Assembly: GCA_905116865.2 (NCBI GenBank)
Contig: CAJHNH020002024.1
Coordinates: 349,668-413,667 of the forward strand
Direction: 5' to 3'
Length of the DNA stretch: 64,000 bases
Origin: Candidula unifasciata
Taxonomy: Eukaryota > Mollusca > Gastropoda > Stylommatophora > Geomitridae
The translations under genes were made by a program, and so were the position numbers. The notes under the pieces are model-generated. The model had not been told where the DNA came from. It ran no database searches and saw only the letters and a program-made list of their open reading frames with translations. Positions 9,633 to 19,984 of this stretch are shown here, piece by piece; within the stretch, counting starts at the first letter, position 1, and the number at the start of each line of letters is the position of its first letter.

Positions 9633-9900
9633 TTATTCTTCTTCAGCATTCCGAGCCCTTGAGGTTCATTGCTGCAGATACCACCCGCCTCCATTTATCT
9701 CTCTGGTTGGCCTTCTCTTTCAGTTGGTGACACCAAGTATTTGCAGGTCTGTATGGACATTATCTCTCCATCGTCTTCTTGGTCTGCCTCCTGGTCTATG
9801 ACCATTCATCTCGCTTGTGTATACAGTTTAACTTCTCTGTCATCTGATAATCTTTCAATATGCCCCATCCATTTCGGCCTGTGTACATGGACCTCAGAAA
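9633..9900 (-). mobile_element. LINE-B 3' tail
   Basis: Plus-strand landmarks TTCAGCATTCCGAGCCCTTG, TTTGCAGGTCTGTATGGACA, TTATCTCTCCATCGTCTTCT and GGTCTATGACCATTCATCTC match 45.37-45.61 kb. The minus strand encodes a degenerate RGRPRRRW..N(V/I)QTDLQ.LG region. The poly-T/TTC start on the plus strand is the LINE 3' end. Confidence 0.8.
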
Positions 9901-9904
9901 ATTA

Positions 9905-10800
9905 ATATATACTATACAAAAGGACATTATGAATAAACTGCATGCCAAAAACTTACACCGAACCGTTACTGAGTTACAGATTTTTTAAACTCGGACTATA
10001 CGACGGCTCTGATTAGCTAGGAACCCTGTTCTAGGCTGGGTCCACTTAGTAGCCAATATACACTGTTGTTAAAAACCCATCTAAGAAAGAATTTGACCCC
10101 TAGACCTTCGACTCGGCATACTAGAGTATATCCATTAGGTCAGGGCTTCTCGACTAAGTTTTCTCAGGGGCGAAAGTGTAGAAAGTAGGGATCGTCACAG
10201 GCTAAGGGCCATAGCCCCAACATAGATTGATAATTTCAGTGCATCTGTCAATTATCCGTGGGCCACTTGCCAGGTCTCTGCGAGCCTCCATTGAATAGCA
10301 CTGCACTACGCCGTCTAGGATCCTAACGACCCTGTTGCTCATGACATACATAAATTTTCACAACAGAAATTCTACTCCTCTCTTCCCCATATGATCTTTC
10401 ATATAGTAAAGAATCCTCCCTTCTAAACGGCACAAAACCAGCAATCATCCCTACACAATACAAACCCTACTAATATTCCTCACATTCACGGCCACACAAA
10501 GGCCGACCACGGCCTACTGTTCAACTCATCAAGCGAGAAATGAGTGTTCATTGTCACGAAAACACCCCTGCACCACAAATCATGTTCCCTGCAAGAAAGT
10601 AATCCCCTTCAACCTCAACCTCAGCAACTCCAACAATGACTGGTCTCCCGACACGTTTATCATCGCCAGTGTGTGCTAACAGCGGGGATCTGACCTGGAG
10701 ATAATTTCAGGCTAAAGTTATTTTGTTGTTTAGATATCACAGCTACCGTTCACCAAGAATTATTATATGCTTTTTCTCCTTCTTCTTTGTCCTCCTTCTC
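9905..10800. other. unassigned stretch
   Basis: AAACTTACACCGAACCGTTA, then ACTGAGTTACAGATTTTTT at 9947-9988, weakly resembles 47,915-47,955. Otherwise I see no gene or repeat. Confidence 0.4.
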
Positions 10801-10810
10801 TTCCCGTGCC

Positions 10811-10975
10811 CTTATTATTATTATTATTATTATTACTATTATTATTACTGTTATTATTCGACTTATATTACTTCTACTACTGCTGCTGCTGCTACTGCTG
10901 CTACTATTACTACTATTACTACTACTAATGCTGCTGCTGCTACTACTACTACTACTTCTGCCTGTCCAACTCCCA
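10811..10975. repeat. mixed triplet microsatellite (TTA, TAC, CTG)
   Basis: Runs of TTA, then CTG/CTA, then TAC triplets. Homopolymeric Tyr/Thr/Leu frames across it are artefacts. Confidence 0.95.
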
Positions 10976-11269
10976 ATGGAGCACATGCCCCCACCTAACT
11001 AACGGCAAGTCGTTTAATGCTTCGTTACTGCATGCAGTTCTCGCCATGTCCTCCCAATCTGTTTAATAATAATGTCTCCAGCTCCCTTCTCCGATTGTTT
11101 TTTGGTCTTCTTTTATCTCTAAGCCTCTGTGTATTCTACTGCAAAGACGTTTAAGTTTTATTGTTCTTAGATTTTCTCAACATGTGCCTTTCCATCGCCA
11201 GCGTCTTTTCTTCACTTCTTGATCAACTGCAACTTTTTTCCCCCTAAAGCTCTAAATTAGGGATTCTAC

Positions 11270-11598
11270 TACTACAATTACTACTACTACTGCTGCTACT
11301 CTTCTTCTGCTTCTTTTTCTTCTTCTTCTTCTTCTTCTTCTTCTTCTTCTTCTTCTTCTTCTTCTTCTTCTTCTTCTTCTTCTTCTTCTTCTTCTTCTTC
11401 TTCTTCTTCTTTTTCCTCGTCTTCTTTCTGCTGCTTCTTCTTCTTCTTTCTGCAGCTTCTTCTTCTTCTTCTTTCTGCTGCTGCTTCTTCTTCTTCTTTC
11501 TGCTGCTGCTTCTTCTTCTTCTTCTTCTTCTTCTTCTTCTTCTTCTTCTTCTTCTTCTTCTTCTTCTTCTTCTTCTTCTTCTTCTTCTTCTTCTTCTC

Positions 11599-11642
<44 letters not shown>

Positions 11643-11683
11643 TTCTTCTTCTTCTTCTTCTTCTTCTTCTTCTTCTTCTTCTT

Positions 11684-11713
<30 letters not shown>
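11270..11713. repeat. (TTC)n microsatellite, about 440 bp
   Basis: Starts in (TAC)n and (TGC)n, then long TTC runs interrupted by TTTCTGCTGC blocks at about 11,424-11,508. The minus-strand 202-codon frame is poly-Lys/Glu/Arg and has no support as a gene. Confidence 0.97.
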
Positions 11714-11714
<1 letters not shown>

Positions 11715-12088
11715 TAATTCTCCATTTTCGTCTTCTTTTTGTGTTTTTCTTTATCTTTCTTTTCCATTAACTTCTCCGTCCCCGCAACGGCAGCATAACA
11801 ACAATAGCATCTGCCGGTCAACATTGTGATTACGGGTTGATCAGATGAAAATTGTGACAAATAGTAAAATTAGGAGCATAGGAAGAAGAGATCAACAGAA
11901 GCAGAACAAACGGCTGCGGTTGCAAAGAGCGACGAAACACATTATGTGGGTGAACAGCCTGGACATACTTTATTGATGATTTTATTGGCTAGACCGAAGA
12001 AGAAACAGCGAAAATTTGAACTAAAGTAGAAATTTAAAAAAAAGATTAAGCGAATAGTGAGACAACGATGTATTTATTCACCAATTCT

Positions 12089-12090
<2 letters not shown>

Positions 12091-12167
<77 letters not shown>
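12091..12167. repeat. (CT)n microsatellite
   Basis: About 38 uninterrupted CT dinucleotides, then imperfect CT-rich sequence to about 12,215. Confidence 0.97.
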
Positions 12168-12170
<3 letters not shown>

Positions 12171-12384
12171 CACTCTCTTTCTCTCTTTCTCTCACATTCT
12201 CGCTCTCTCTCTTCCCTCGCTGTGTCCATCCTTTCTCTTTCCCCTTACATACCCCCATATATACAGGCATACCCACACTCATTAACTCGCTCGCTCGATT
12301 GCATTCATTCTCGCTCATGTTCCTTTTGTCTGTCCATCCATCTATCCGTCTACACATTACTCCATCCGTCTATCTATCTCTCTA

Positions 12385-12664
<280 letters not shown>

Positions 12665-12852
12665 GCACCTACCTACCTAGCACCCACCCACCCTCCGTCC
12701 GTCCGCCCGCCCGCCCGCCCGCACGTTTGTTTGTCTGTCTGTCTAGTTTCTGTCTGTCTGAATGTCTGATGGCCTGTCTGGCTGTCTGTCTGCCTGTCTA
12801 ACAGTTTGTCTGTCTGTCTATCAGTTTGTCTGCCTGTCTAGCAGATGGTCTG

Positions 12853-12908
<56 letters not shown>
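12853..12908. repeat. (CA)n microsatellite
   Basis: Twenty-eight CA units with no interruption. Confidence 0.97.
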
Positions 12909-12909
<1 letters not shown>

Positions 12910-12914
12910 GTACA

Positions 12915-14150
12915 GACGGGTAGAATGGTGGGTAGTCAAGCAGAAAGGAAAATGAGTAACACAAATAATAGTTTTTATATTCAAGAAGGTCAATGATACG
13001 AAGTATGAGTAACGAATGAAACACTCCTGGATGTAGACCTCATGAGGTCCAAAGCGGTGAAATGCCCCGAGGCACCTAACGTTTGAAATTAGATCAGCTA
13101 ATTTCAGAAAACTTTGAAATGTATTTTACATTTAAATACAGAGATAATGGAAATGCACAGTCATTTAATTGTTATAGAAAATAAATAATACAGAATCCGT
13201 TTGCATAATCACATAAATTATTTTAAATATATATCTAAAAGAAGGAAAACTGCATTTAAAATAAATTAAATGAAAATCTTATTTGTGTAGGGAAAAGGTG
13301 CCTGCATATTGTGATCGCCTTAATTGTAGCTTTTTTAGCTTGTAACTAACTCAGCACTGTAAACACCAGTGGTTATTTGGAGGCTGAGAACGTGTGTTTA
13401 TTAAGCAGTACCTGAATGAAAGGGAAGAATACGTAAAAATACAACAAAGAAATAGGAACGAACGCATTCGTTTGTTAAGATTTAACACAGCAAACGAATT
13501 CCCCTTCCTCCCTGTCTTTCTTATTACTGTCATTCGTAAACGGCAAAATCCTTGGTAAATTAACTTACATGTGGTTAAAAAAAAATTGTACACACGCCAC
13601 TCAGTGGAATGTTAAATCCATGCTTAAATTAGTCTTTGCCCGATTAAAATTAATAGAGAAAACTATAAACAAACGCAGACGCCCTGGTCGCATGCGAAGC
13701 AGAGGTCGAAACCCGATTCCTATTTGGGCGAGACCCCGACGCTACAATGGTAATGTGAAACCAATTTAAGTTCCTGCTCAACACTTGGAGTTTCGTCACC
13801 TCTTTTGTTGGCCGTGTTTAGTGGGAATTTGAGGGATCTCTCACTGACTGGCCTGGTTGGCCATTGGTGCTCTACTGTTCTTTGGCTGTTTGGATGTATG
13901 TGCAGTATGTATTTCTATATATATATATATTGTATGTATGTTTGGTGCTCCACTGTTCTTTAGCTGTTTGAGTGTATGTGCAGTATGTGCGTATGTTTGA
14001 ATGTATAAGCAGTAAGGCTGTCTACACTCATGTTGTGTGTATGTTTGGACGTTTGAGTATGGGTGAACGTATGGACTGATAGACGGATTCTTGTCTGTCA
14101 ACCTGTATTAATGAGTAAACAATAACGGACAATTTCCACTCCAGTAGCAA
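12915..14150. other. unassigned stretch
   Basis: No gene recognised. A degenerate TGTATGTATG-type direct repeat lies at 13,860-14,070, where TGGTGCTC(T/C)ACTGTTCTTTGGC and GTTTG(G/A)(A/G)TGTATGTGCAG occur twice, about 80 bp apart. CCTCATGAGGTCCAAAGCGG at 13,037 is discussed as a finding. Confidence 0.4.
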
Positions 14151-14199
14151 ATCGTGCATATATTCGCCCCCTTCCCCTTTTTCTTTTTTCTGCTCTTGC

Positions 14200-14292
14200 C
14201 CTCTAAAGGATTGTGGTTTACAGCTAGACTGCGATATTTCTGTCTTTCAGTCCAACACATCCAATTTCAACAAGTCCTGTTGGAGACTAAAA
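14200..14292 (+). mobile_element. SINE-5 body fragment
   Basis: GGTTTACAGCTAGACTGCGA, then CAACACATCCAATTTCAACA and AGTCCTGTTGG, closely matching 49,932-49,995. Confidence 0.65.
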
Positions 14293-14384
14293 TAGGTTCC
14301 AGATCACTACTAGAATCTGTTAGCAAGAATGAGCGACACGAAAGAAACTGGCATTCTTCCCTCACAAGTCGTAGCCTAGAATTT

Positions 14385-14625
14385 GTGGTCGCCTATATTT
14401 TATTTTCCTAATCAGTATTCTTGTTGCTGTTATACTTTACACCGGGTTCGCAGTCTAACTCTTCATTCCTCTCCATTGTTTTCTTCTTCTGCATTCATTC
14501 GAAGATGTCAATGCTTTCCGTTTACAGCATGGTCGCGATTTTTGGGACTTTCGGCCGACACATCCTTTTGTAGGTATCTACTGCCTGTGCTAGCCTTCCT
14601 GAACATTCCTCTTAGTCGTGTTTTT
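14385..14625 (+). repeat. dispersed repeat R12, uninterrupted copy
   Basis: CTAATCAGTATTCTTGTTGC, TCTGCATTCATTCGAAGATG, TCAATGCTTTCCGTTTACAG and GGACTTTCGGCC match 16,472-16,680. It serves as the unoccupied counterpart of the SINE insertion at 16.25 kb. Confidence 0.8.
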
Positions 14626-14629
14626 ATAA

Positions 14630-15200
14630 GGAGTAGAAAATTATAGGGAAGAGAAAAAGTTGGTAAGAAACAACAATTAGTTTATGTTAGCTTTACAAAA
14701 TTGATCACAATAAACAAACAAAGGACGTTGCGGCGATTAGCCTTCATCAGCACATAAAGGACAACACAGTACACATACACAAATAGGCTCTAACTATGAA
14801 GTGACTACATAGGACTCTAATGTATAAAATAAACGATACTCATCTAGTGTCCCTGGCGAAAAAACTTCGTTCAAATGAAACGACGGTCAGCCTATATACC
14901 TCCAACGCGCAGGTAGGGGCAAAAAAAAAGGGACGGGCTGGACGCCAACAGCGTACACTAGGTGTCTAAGGAGGGAGGGGTTGGCCTATAGGGCGTAACC
15001 GGGGTTGGGTTGTGGGGATGACCTTAGTCCATCCGCGTGTGCAATTTATTTCTTTTACTAATTTTTCTCCTCCAGAATTGCAGACTGTATGATTAACATC
15101 TCAAGAATGAGAATCAAACTGGCACAAATCCTGGAAACCCCGTTCAACTCTGTAGACATACAGCACAGCTATATTGAGGCACCACAAACCAGACGAAACA
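14630..15200. other. unassigned stretch
   Basis: No gene seen. Includes AAGGACGTTGCGGCGATTAG near 14,720 and a short poly-A near 14,920. Confidence 0.4.
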
Positions 15201-15202
15201 GC

Positions 15203-15651
15203 CTGTAGTCCAGCGGTTCTCACACTGGGTGCCAGGGGTGCCGTGGAAAAAGTCAAGATTTCTTTTTAATCTGCTCAATCAGCGAACCCAACAGTTTAAA
15301 CAGAAATATCATGAAGGAAGCCAGAAGAGTTCTGGATGCAGGTGTTTTCAGAAAACAATGCTTTTCGCAAGGTTGCGGTGAATTTTTAACGAAAACTACG
15401 GGAGCAACCTTCAAGTGAATTGAGGGTACAATTAACTAAACTTCCCATAAACATACAGGAAATAATGAAAAACTTATCCAAACAGTTTTATTCATCGCAT
15501 TAAAGAAACCGAGCATTAAATTTGCATTGTTTTTTTTTTTTCTTCTTTTCCCTATTTACCCAAACCTCTTTAAGGGTAGGTGTGCTGCGCAAAATGTTTT
15601 GCCCGACAAGGGTGAGGAGGCGAAACAAGTTAGATAAACACTGCTGTAGTC
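15203..15651 (+). mobile_element. hAT-type non-autonomous element (MITE) with perfect 8-bp TSD
   Basis: The element spans 15,211-15,643 (433 bp) between identical 8-bp duplications CTGTAGTC at 15,203-15,210 and 15,644-15,651. The left end is CAGCGGTTCTCACACTGG. The right end, reverse-complemented, is CAGTGTTTATCTAACTTG, both close to a CAGTGGTTCTCAAACTTG-type hAT terminus. The sequence next to each end is the familiar GGGTGCC..GGGGTGCCG. It has no transposase, so it would have been mobilised in trans. The right end is more diverged than the left. Confidence 0.88.
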
Positions 15652-15774
15652 TAATGTGGGCGAACGTTGTCCTGTTCAATTATTTTACGCTTTATTGTTT
15701 CTCTTGAACGTCCTTGTCTTCTCAATCCATTTGTTTCCCATTTCAGACAGAATTACCTGTAGCTCTACAATCAT

Positions 15775-16045
15775 GCTTGATGCGCCTCTGTCACCAGTCT
15801 GGTAGTCTTAGTTTCGGCTTCATAGCAAACGGGTCACCCCATCTTTGCTCCGCTCCTGCGCCAACAAAAAACACACAGAATGTTTATCACAGTCCCTTTG
15901 TGGAAAGATTGACAGACTCCTGTCTCAGCATATCTAGCATACACTCGCTTTAAAGCATACGGTAGCCATCCGAAGTGCTAACACAAACAGTCCAACATTA
16001 GAAATGTAGTTCACATTGATGATAGCAGAACTTGTCGCCAACCGA
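15775..16045 (+). repeat. dispersed repeat R9, copy 1
   Basis: A strong inverted match to 28,550-28,815 through TAGTTTCGGCTTCATAGCAA, GTTTATCACAGTCCCTTTGT, TACGGTAGCCATCCGAAGTG and ACACAAACAGTCCAACATTA. A degraded third copy is at 62.13 kb. Coding potential is unclear and the family is unrecognised. Confidence 0.75.
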
Positions 16046-16139
16046 TCCGCAGTATGCCAGTAAAGGATTCTTTTTTATCCTAGTAACGTATCAAGCAAAG
16101 GGCGCTAGATCCACATTTTAATAGGCTGATCAACACTTA

Positions 16140-16237
16140 CTAGCTGATGCGGTTAAAAAGACGCTCGCCACCTTTACTTCTCGGGACACTGTCTATCACC
16201 TGTATTAGAATGGGTCGATCTAGAATATGTGACAGCC
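16140..16237 (+). repeat. R12 left flank (probable)
   Basis: The sequence just left of the SINE (ATATGTGACAGCCTAT) parallels TTTGTGGTCGCCTAT before 14,398, which supports continuity of R12 across the insertion. Beyond that the match fades. Confidence 0.4.
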
Positions 16238-16471
16238 TATCTGTTATTTCGGAGGCCGGACTTTTTTTCAAAAGTGACCTTGGCCCCCAGGTCGACCCAG
16301 CCTTGAGTGGGTACCGGGTGCAGTCCCGGGAAGTAAAGGCGGCCGGCCTGATGCTGACCACATCACCCATCTTGTGCCGATTGGTCTATAAAAATATAGG
16401 TCTAGCCCTATATACCCTATACGCCTAAAGGCATGGAAAGGGGTCCTTTACCTTTTACTTATCTGTTATTT
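16238..16471 (+). mobile_element. SINE-1 copy, 5'-truncated, with perfect 12-bp TSD
   Basis: The element at 16,250-16,459 lies between TATCTGTTATTT at 16,238-16,249 and again at 16,460-16,471. It starts within the body at GGAGGCCGGAC, so the tRNA head is missing. It then carries CCCAGGTCGACCCAGCCTTG, GTGGGTACCGGGTGCAGTCC, GAAGTAAAGGCGGCCGGCCT, GATTGGTCTATAAAAATATA and GCCTAAAGGCATGG. Truncation at the 5' end with a TSD is as expected for LINE-driven target-primed insertion. Confidence 0.92.
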
Positions 16472-16680
16472 TCCTAACCTGTATTCTTGTTGCTGGTATA
16501 CGTTACATCAGGCTCGCAGTCTAGTCCAATATGCCGCTCCATCTTCTTCTTCTGCATTCATTCAAATATGTCAATGCTTTCCGTTTACAGCATGATCGCG
16601 ATATTTAGGACTTTCGGCTGAAACATCTTCTGCGGGTATACACTACCTATGCTAACCTTCTTAACCATTTCTCTCAGTCA
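16472..16680 (+). repeat. dispersed repeat R12, right part after SINE
   Basis: Continues CCTAACCTGTATTCTTGTTG, TCTGCATTCATTCAAATATG, TCAATGCTTTCCGTTTACAG in register with 14,405-14,625. Confidence 0.8.
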
Positions 16681-16684
16681 AAAG

Positions 16685-17275
16685 CAATATATTTCCTCTA
16701 ATAGTTATAAAAGTCAATTATTATAAAAAGATTCTAACTTCATGTGGATCCGACCCCAGGGTCATCGGGCCATCATACATACGTCTAGCCACTGCACCAT
16801 AGTGGTTCACAGTAATTGCTAAACGTCTTTAGACGTCTCGATACACCATAAACAGTGGGCGGGCTGATGAGGAATGTCATCTGGTTTTTAAGAACGTTTT
16901 ATGCTGAATAAAACATCCTTAATTCGTGTTTATAGGGGATAAGCCTTTAAGCTGCAAACAGGTCTTTTGTCTACGATCTAAAATAAACCACAACACGTCG
17001 GAACAAACATCACTCTATCAGTCCCTGGAGATATGTAAATTAGAGGCTCCTGTAACTATTTCGGAGGCAACACGAAAGATCTACGACATCTCTGTTGCTT
17101 TTTTTCCCTTGTTGGAAAACACTCTCTTAATTTAGTGGCTTGGCTATTGTATTCTATCTTGAAGATAAAGTTAGTTTACTAACATGTGTATGTTGTTTGT
17201 GGCTTTTATACGTTCAGTTATTTCTATTTAATAATGGTTTGGACAGAACAGCTAGTGGGTGATGTGGGTTTTGTT
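16685..17275. other. unassigned stretch
   Basis: No gene or repeat recognised. The 69-codon frame from 16,926 shows no domain. A 19-base G run follows at 17,277-17,295. Confidence 0.4.
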
Positions 17276-17529
17276 TGGGGGGGGGGGGGGGGGGGAGGTA
17301 TGGTCGATCACCACGCCGACGGACAGAGGATGTCAAAGATATCTGAGTATAAAGGTTCAACAGGTGAAAAGGTTCAGAGAGAGACCCAATGACTTCCTGG
17401 CCTGCTGTGATGACGGTCAGATTCTGCATAGGACATGTTACACAATGATGATGACAATGATGAGCTTGAAAGTGCTTTCCAAACGATGCAACGCTCAAAC
17501 AGATGCCGAGATAAACGCCAGACCATTTG

Positions 17530-17630
17530 CTTCTTCTTCTTCTTCTTCTTCTTCTTCTTCTTCTTCTTCTCCTTCTTCTTCTTCTTTTCTTTTTCTTCTA
17601 CTTCTTCTTCTTATTATTATTATTATTATT
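17530..17630. repeat. (TTC)n/(TTA)n microsatellite
   Basis: TTC triplets with small interruptions pass into TTATTATTA before TTTGTCTGG. Confidence 0.95.
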
Positions 17631-17727
17631 TGTCTGGTTAGTTTAAGCAGACATGTATTATCATAATATCATCCTCTCTGATATGTTGATGCAGCTTGTA
17701 ATATTACTTCTTTTCCTGGCTACCTAA

Positions 17728-17972
17728 AATGTTCACATATAACTGTCACTGTCTTGTCTAGCAAGTCCCTCACATACAACTGTCACTGTCTTGTCAAGTG
17801 TGTACCCTCACTTACAGCTGTCACTGTCTTGTCTACCATGTTTCCCCACATACAGCTGTAACTGTCTTGCTTAGCATGTTCCCTAACATACAGCTGTCAC
17901 TGACTTACCTAGCATGTTCCCCAACATACAGCTGTCACTGACTTATCTAGCATGTTCCCAAACATACAGCCA
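17728..17972. repeat. approximately 38-40-bp tandem repeat, about 6 units
   Basis: Units of the form CACATACAGCTGTCACTG plus (T/A)CTTGTCTAGCATGTTCCC, diverged by several substitutions each. Confidence 0.85.
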
Positions 17973-18289
17973 TTTTCCTTATTTCAACGCTTCTGTGAAA
18001 TGCTCTTCAGTTTAATTTGCCTTTTCCTAAAAACGTTGAACTATGATTTAGAAACAGCTGTGGAATTCTTTACCTCTGCGGTTACTCCAAGTTTCTTTTT
18101 TAAGAATTACTCGTTTTTCAAAATCACTATCATGGTGTCCCATTCATAATTCCTTTAAGGCTCACAGTTAATCGCCCACTAATAGTCTATCTTGTACATT
18201 ATATTCGATACCATGGCTGGAGACCTATCCAGGATCTTCGCCTCTTTCATTAGCGTTTGTCTTAGGGTTTGTAGGTCATACTATTCCCT

Positions 18290-18318
18290 GCTCCCCCCCC
18301 CCCTCCCCCCCCCCCCTT
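18290..18318. repeat. poly-C tract with two interruptions
   Basis: Ten C, CT, then two more C runs before TTGAAGG. This is a low-complexity stretch prone to assembly error. Confidence 0.9.
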
Positions 18319-18388
18319 GAAGGTCCTTGATTTAAAACAGCATGGAGGCGGATTGTTTCTTTTTGTTTAGTGTTCTGAGAAGTGTTTT

Positions 18389-18641
18389 TCTTCTTCTTCT
18401 TTTTCTTCTTCTTCTTCTTCTTATTTTTCTTATCCTTTGCTTCTTCTTCTTCTTCTTCTTCTTCTTTTTCTTCTTCTTCTTCTTCTTCTTCTTCTTCTTC
18501 TTCTTCTTCTTTTTCTTCTTCTTTTTCTTTTTCTTCTTCTTTTTCTTTCTTCTTCTTCTTCTTCTTCTTCTTCTTCTTCTTCTTCTTCTTCTTCTTCTTC
18601 TTCTTCTTCTTCTTCTTCTTCTTCTTCTACTTCTTCTTCTT
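18389..18641. repeat. (TTC)n microsatellite at the 3' tail of a SINE-6
   Basis: About 250 bp of TTC with TTTTTC interruptions. It runs directly into the 3' end of the minus-oriented SINE-6 at 18,642, consistent with growth of that SINE's (GAA)n tail. Confidence 0.95.
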
Positions 18642-18805
18642 CGGCAGTAAACACCGGCGGAACGTTCTGGCTGTTCGTCCGCTTCTGGACTTCAGTTTTG
18701 TTGCAGAATTTGAGATTGGCCCGCACAGCCGTTTTTACAAATCTGGCTGATGTGTATGCAAACTTTTGGAATCCGACTCCGACCTCGAACGAAACACCCA
18801 AATCA
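18642..18805 (-). mobile_element. SINE-6 copy
   Basis: The minus strand reads TTCGAGGTCGGAGTCGG, ATTTGTAAAAACGGCTGTGC, AAACTGAAGTCCAGAAGCGG, ACGAACAGCCAGAACGTTCC, and ends TTTACTGCCGAAGAAGAAG. It matches copies at 21.1, 37.4, 40.3, 43.2, 50.6 and 51.5 kb. Confidence 0.8.
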
Positions 18806-18829
18806 GTCTACTTTTACGACATGCTTGTT

Positions 18830-19000
18830 AGGGGACATTGGGTCCGCACGCACTCCCCCACCCACCCACCGTCACCCCCATGGGGTTCAGGAATCCACAC
18901 GAGGATCCTGGGAGGTAAAGGCAACCTGCATCATGTTGACACCCCCCCCCCCCCTCCCCCAAGTGCCGATTCCTCTTCAAAGATAGGACCAGCATCTTAG
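18830..19000 (+). mobile_element. SINE-1 fragment, diverged
   Basis: GAGGATCCTGGGAGGTAAAG, GCAACCTGCATCATGTTGAC and CCAAGTGCCGATTCCTCT follow the SINE-1 body order. A 14-base poly-C replaces the CATCACCCACC region. Confidence 0.55.
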
Positions 19001-19004
19001 GTAG

Positions 19005-19225
19005 CTGTACCCCTCAGGACATCACACAAGAGGTAAACACCTGGTGACACAAAGTGCCACCATGCGGATGAAGATCACCTGTGGAGAAGTCCCAAAAACC
19101 CCTTTCAGCCGTTAGGCCTTGTCTATGACTAGGCCATATTTATGCCCCGGCTATATTCATGGCCACCGACAGAAGCCAGGATGGAGCTTCAAATAAAACA
19201 AAAAATTGCATCCCACAGGGGGACG
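19005..19225 (-). repeat. dispersed repeat R7, copy in minus orientation
   Basis: The minus strand reads CCCTGTGGGATGCAATTTTT, GGGACTTCTCCACAGGTGAT, CTTCATCCGCATGGTGGCAC, TTTGTGTCACCAGGTGTTTA, CTTGTGTGATGTCCTGAGGG, in register with 7.74 and 20.76 kb. Confidence 0.8.
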
Positions 19226-19285
19226 ACTAACAAGCCATTATCGTTCTGATAACAATGGCGGAAATAGATAGTGTCTATAGAAGTG

Positions 19286-19290
<5 letters not shown>

Positions 19291-19321
<31 letters not shown>
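19291..19321. repeat. poly-T tract, 31 bases
   Basis: Thirty-one uninterrupted T, just upstream of a LINE-E tail. Confidence 0.95.
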
Positions 19322-19323
<2 letters not shown>

Positions 19324-19389
19324 ATACATGACCTCTCACGTAGGGCTGGCTGTTCTAGCCGATGACCATATGCCATTTTCTGCTCAGAG

Positions 19390-19745
19390 CATTCCAACAT
19401 TACCTAAACAACTTCAAGTCACAAACCAAGAAACTCTAGACAGTATGATAACCAAGAGAAGATGGAAATGGCTTGGCCACGTTATGAGAATGAATCCTGA
19501 TATACCTTCCAAAACAGCTCTCACATGGATACCAGAGGGAAAGAGAAAACAGGGGCGCCCAAAAACAACATGGAGACGAACGATGGAATGTTACCTGAGT
19601 GCGGCATCTTTGACATGGAAAACTGCACTGAAGATTGCACAGGACAGGAAAGCATGGAAAGTCCTCTCTGAAGTCTCATATGCCACTAGAGAACTGACTG
19701 ATATTCCAACATTACCATGTGCCCAGACGACAAACGTTAACTAAT
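19390..19745 (+). mobile_element. LINE-E 3' tail, open reading frame retained
   Basis: The frame reads LPKQLQVTNQETLDS, RRRWKWLGHVMRMN with R-K variation, KTALTWIPEGKRKQGRPKTT and then W-R-R-T, followed by AQDRKAWK. This is the post-RT C-terminus of a non-LTR retrotransposon (WLGHV.RM, G.RKRGRPKTTWRRT, A.DR..W). The frame is open from the poly-T to TAA at 19,742-19,744, roughly 115 codons of LINE origin, and is the cleanest LINE-E sequence here. The sister copy is at 52.4 kb. Confidence 0.85.
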
Positions 19746-19984
19746 TGCTCTTTGTTGGTCATCCCACACGATGATGAGCATCACAGTTTTGGTCACTGCT
19801 TGTGTAGCACCACGTGATCACGTTGTCATGATATTTATCATTTGGTCTTATTGTTCTTTTTTCCCCCGTCATTCTGGGCCAGTTATCACCACGCTTTCAA
19901 GTCCATTTTATGTTTCTCATAACATACCCAATAAAATATTGATTGTCTTTATTTTTTTTAAATTTAACTTGGACTTCTAGTTAA

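Noticed and set aside
11252..11860. 202-codon minus-strand frame rich in Lys, Glu and Arg
   Set aside because: It is the (TTC)n microsatellite read in frame; no start context or non-repeat domain.
17728..17972. Repeat-spacer pattern as a possible CRISPR
   Set aside because: There is no constant repeat with unique spacers; whole units of about 39 bp diverge together.
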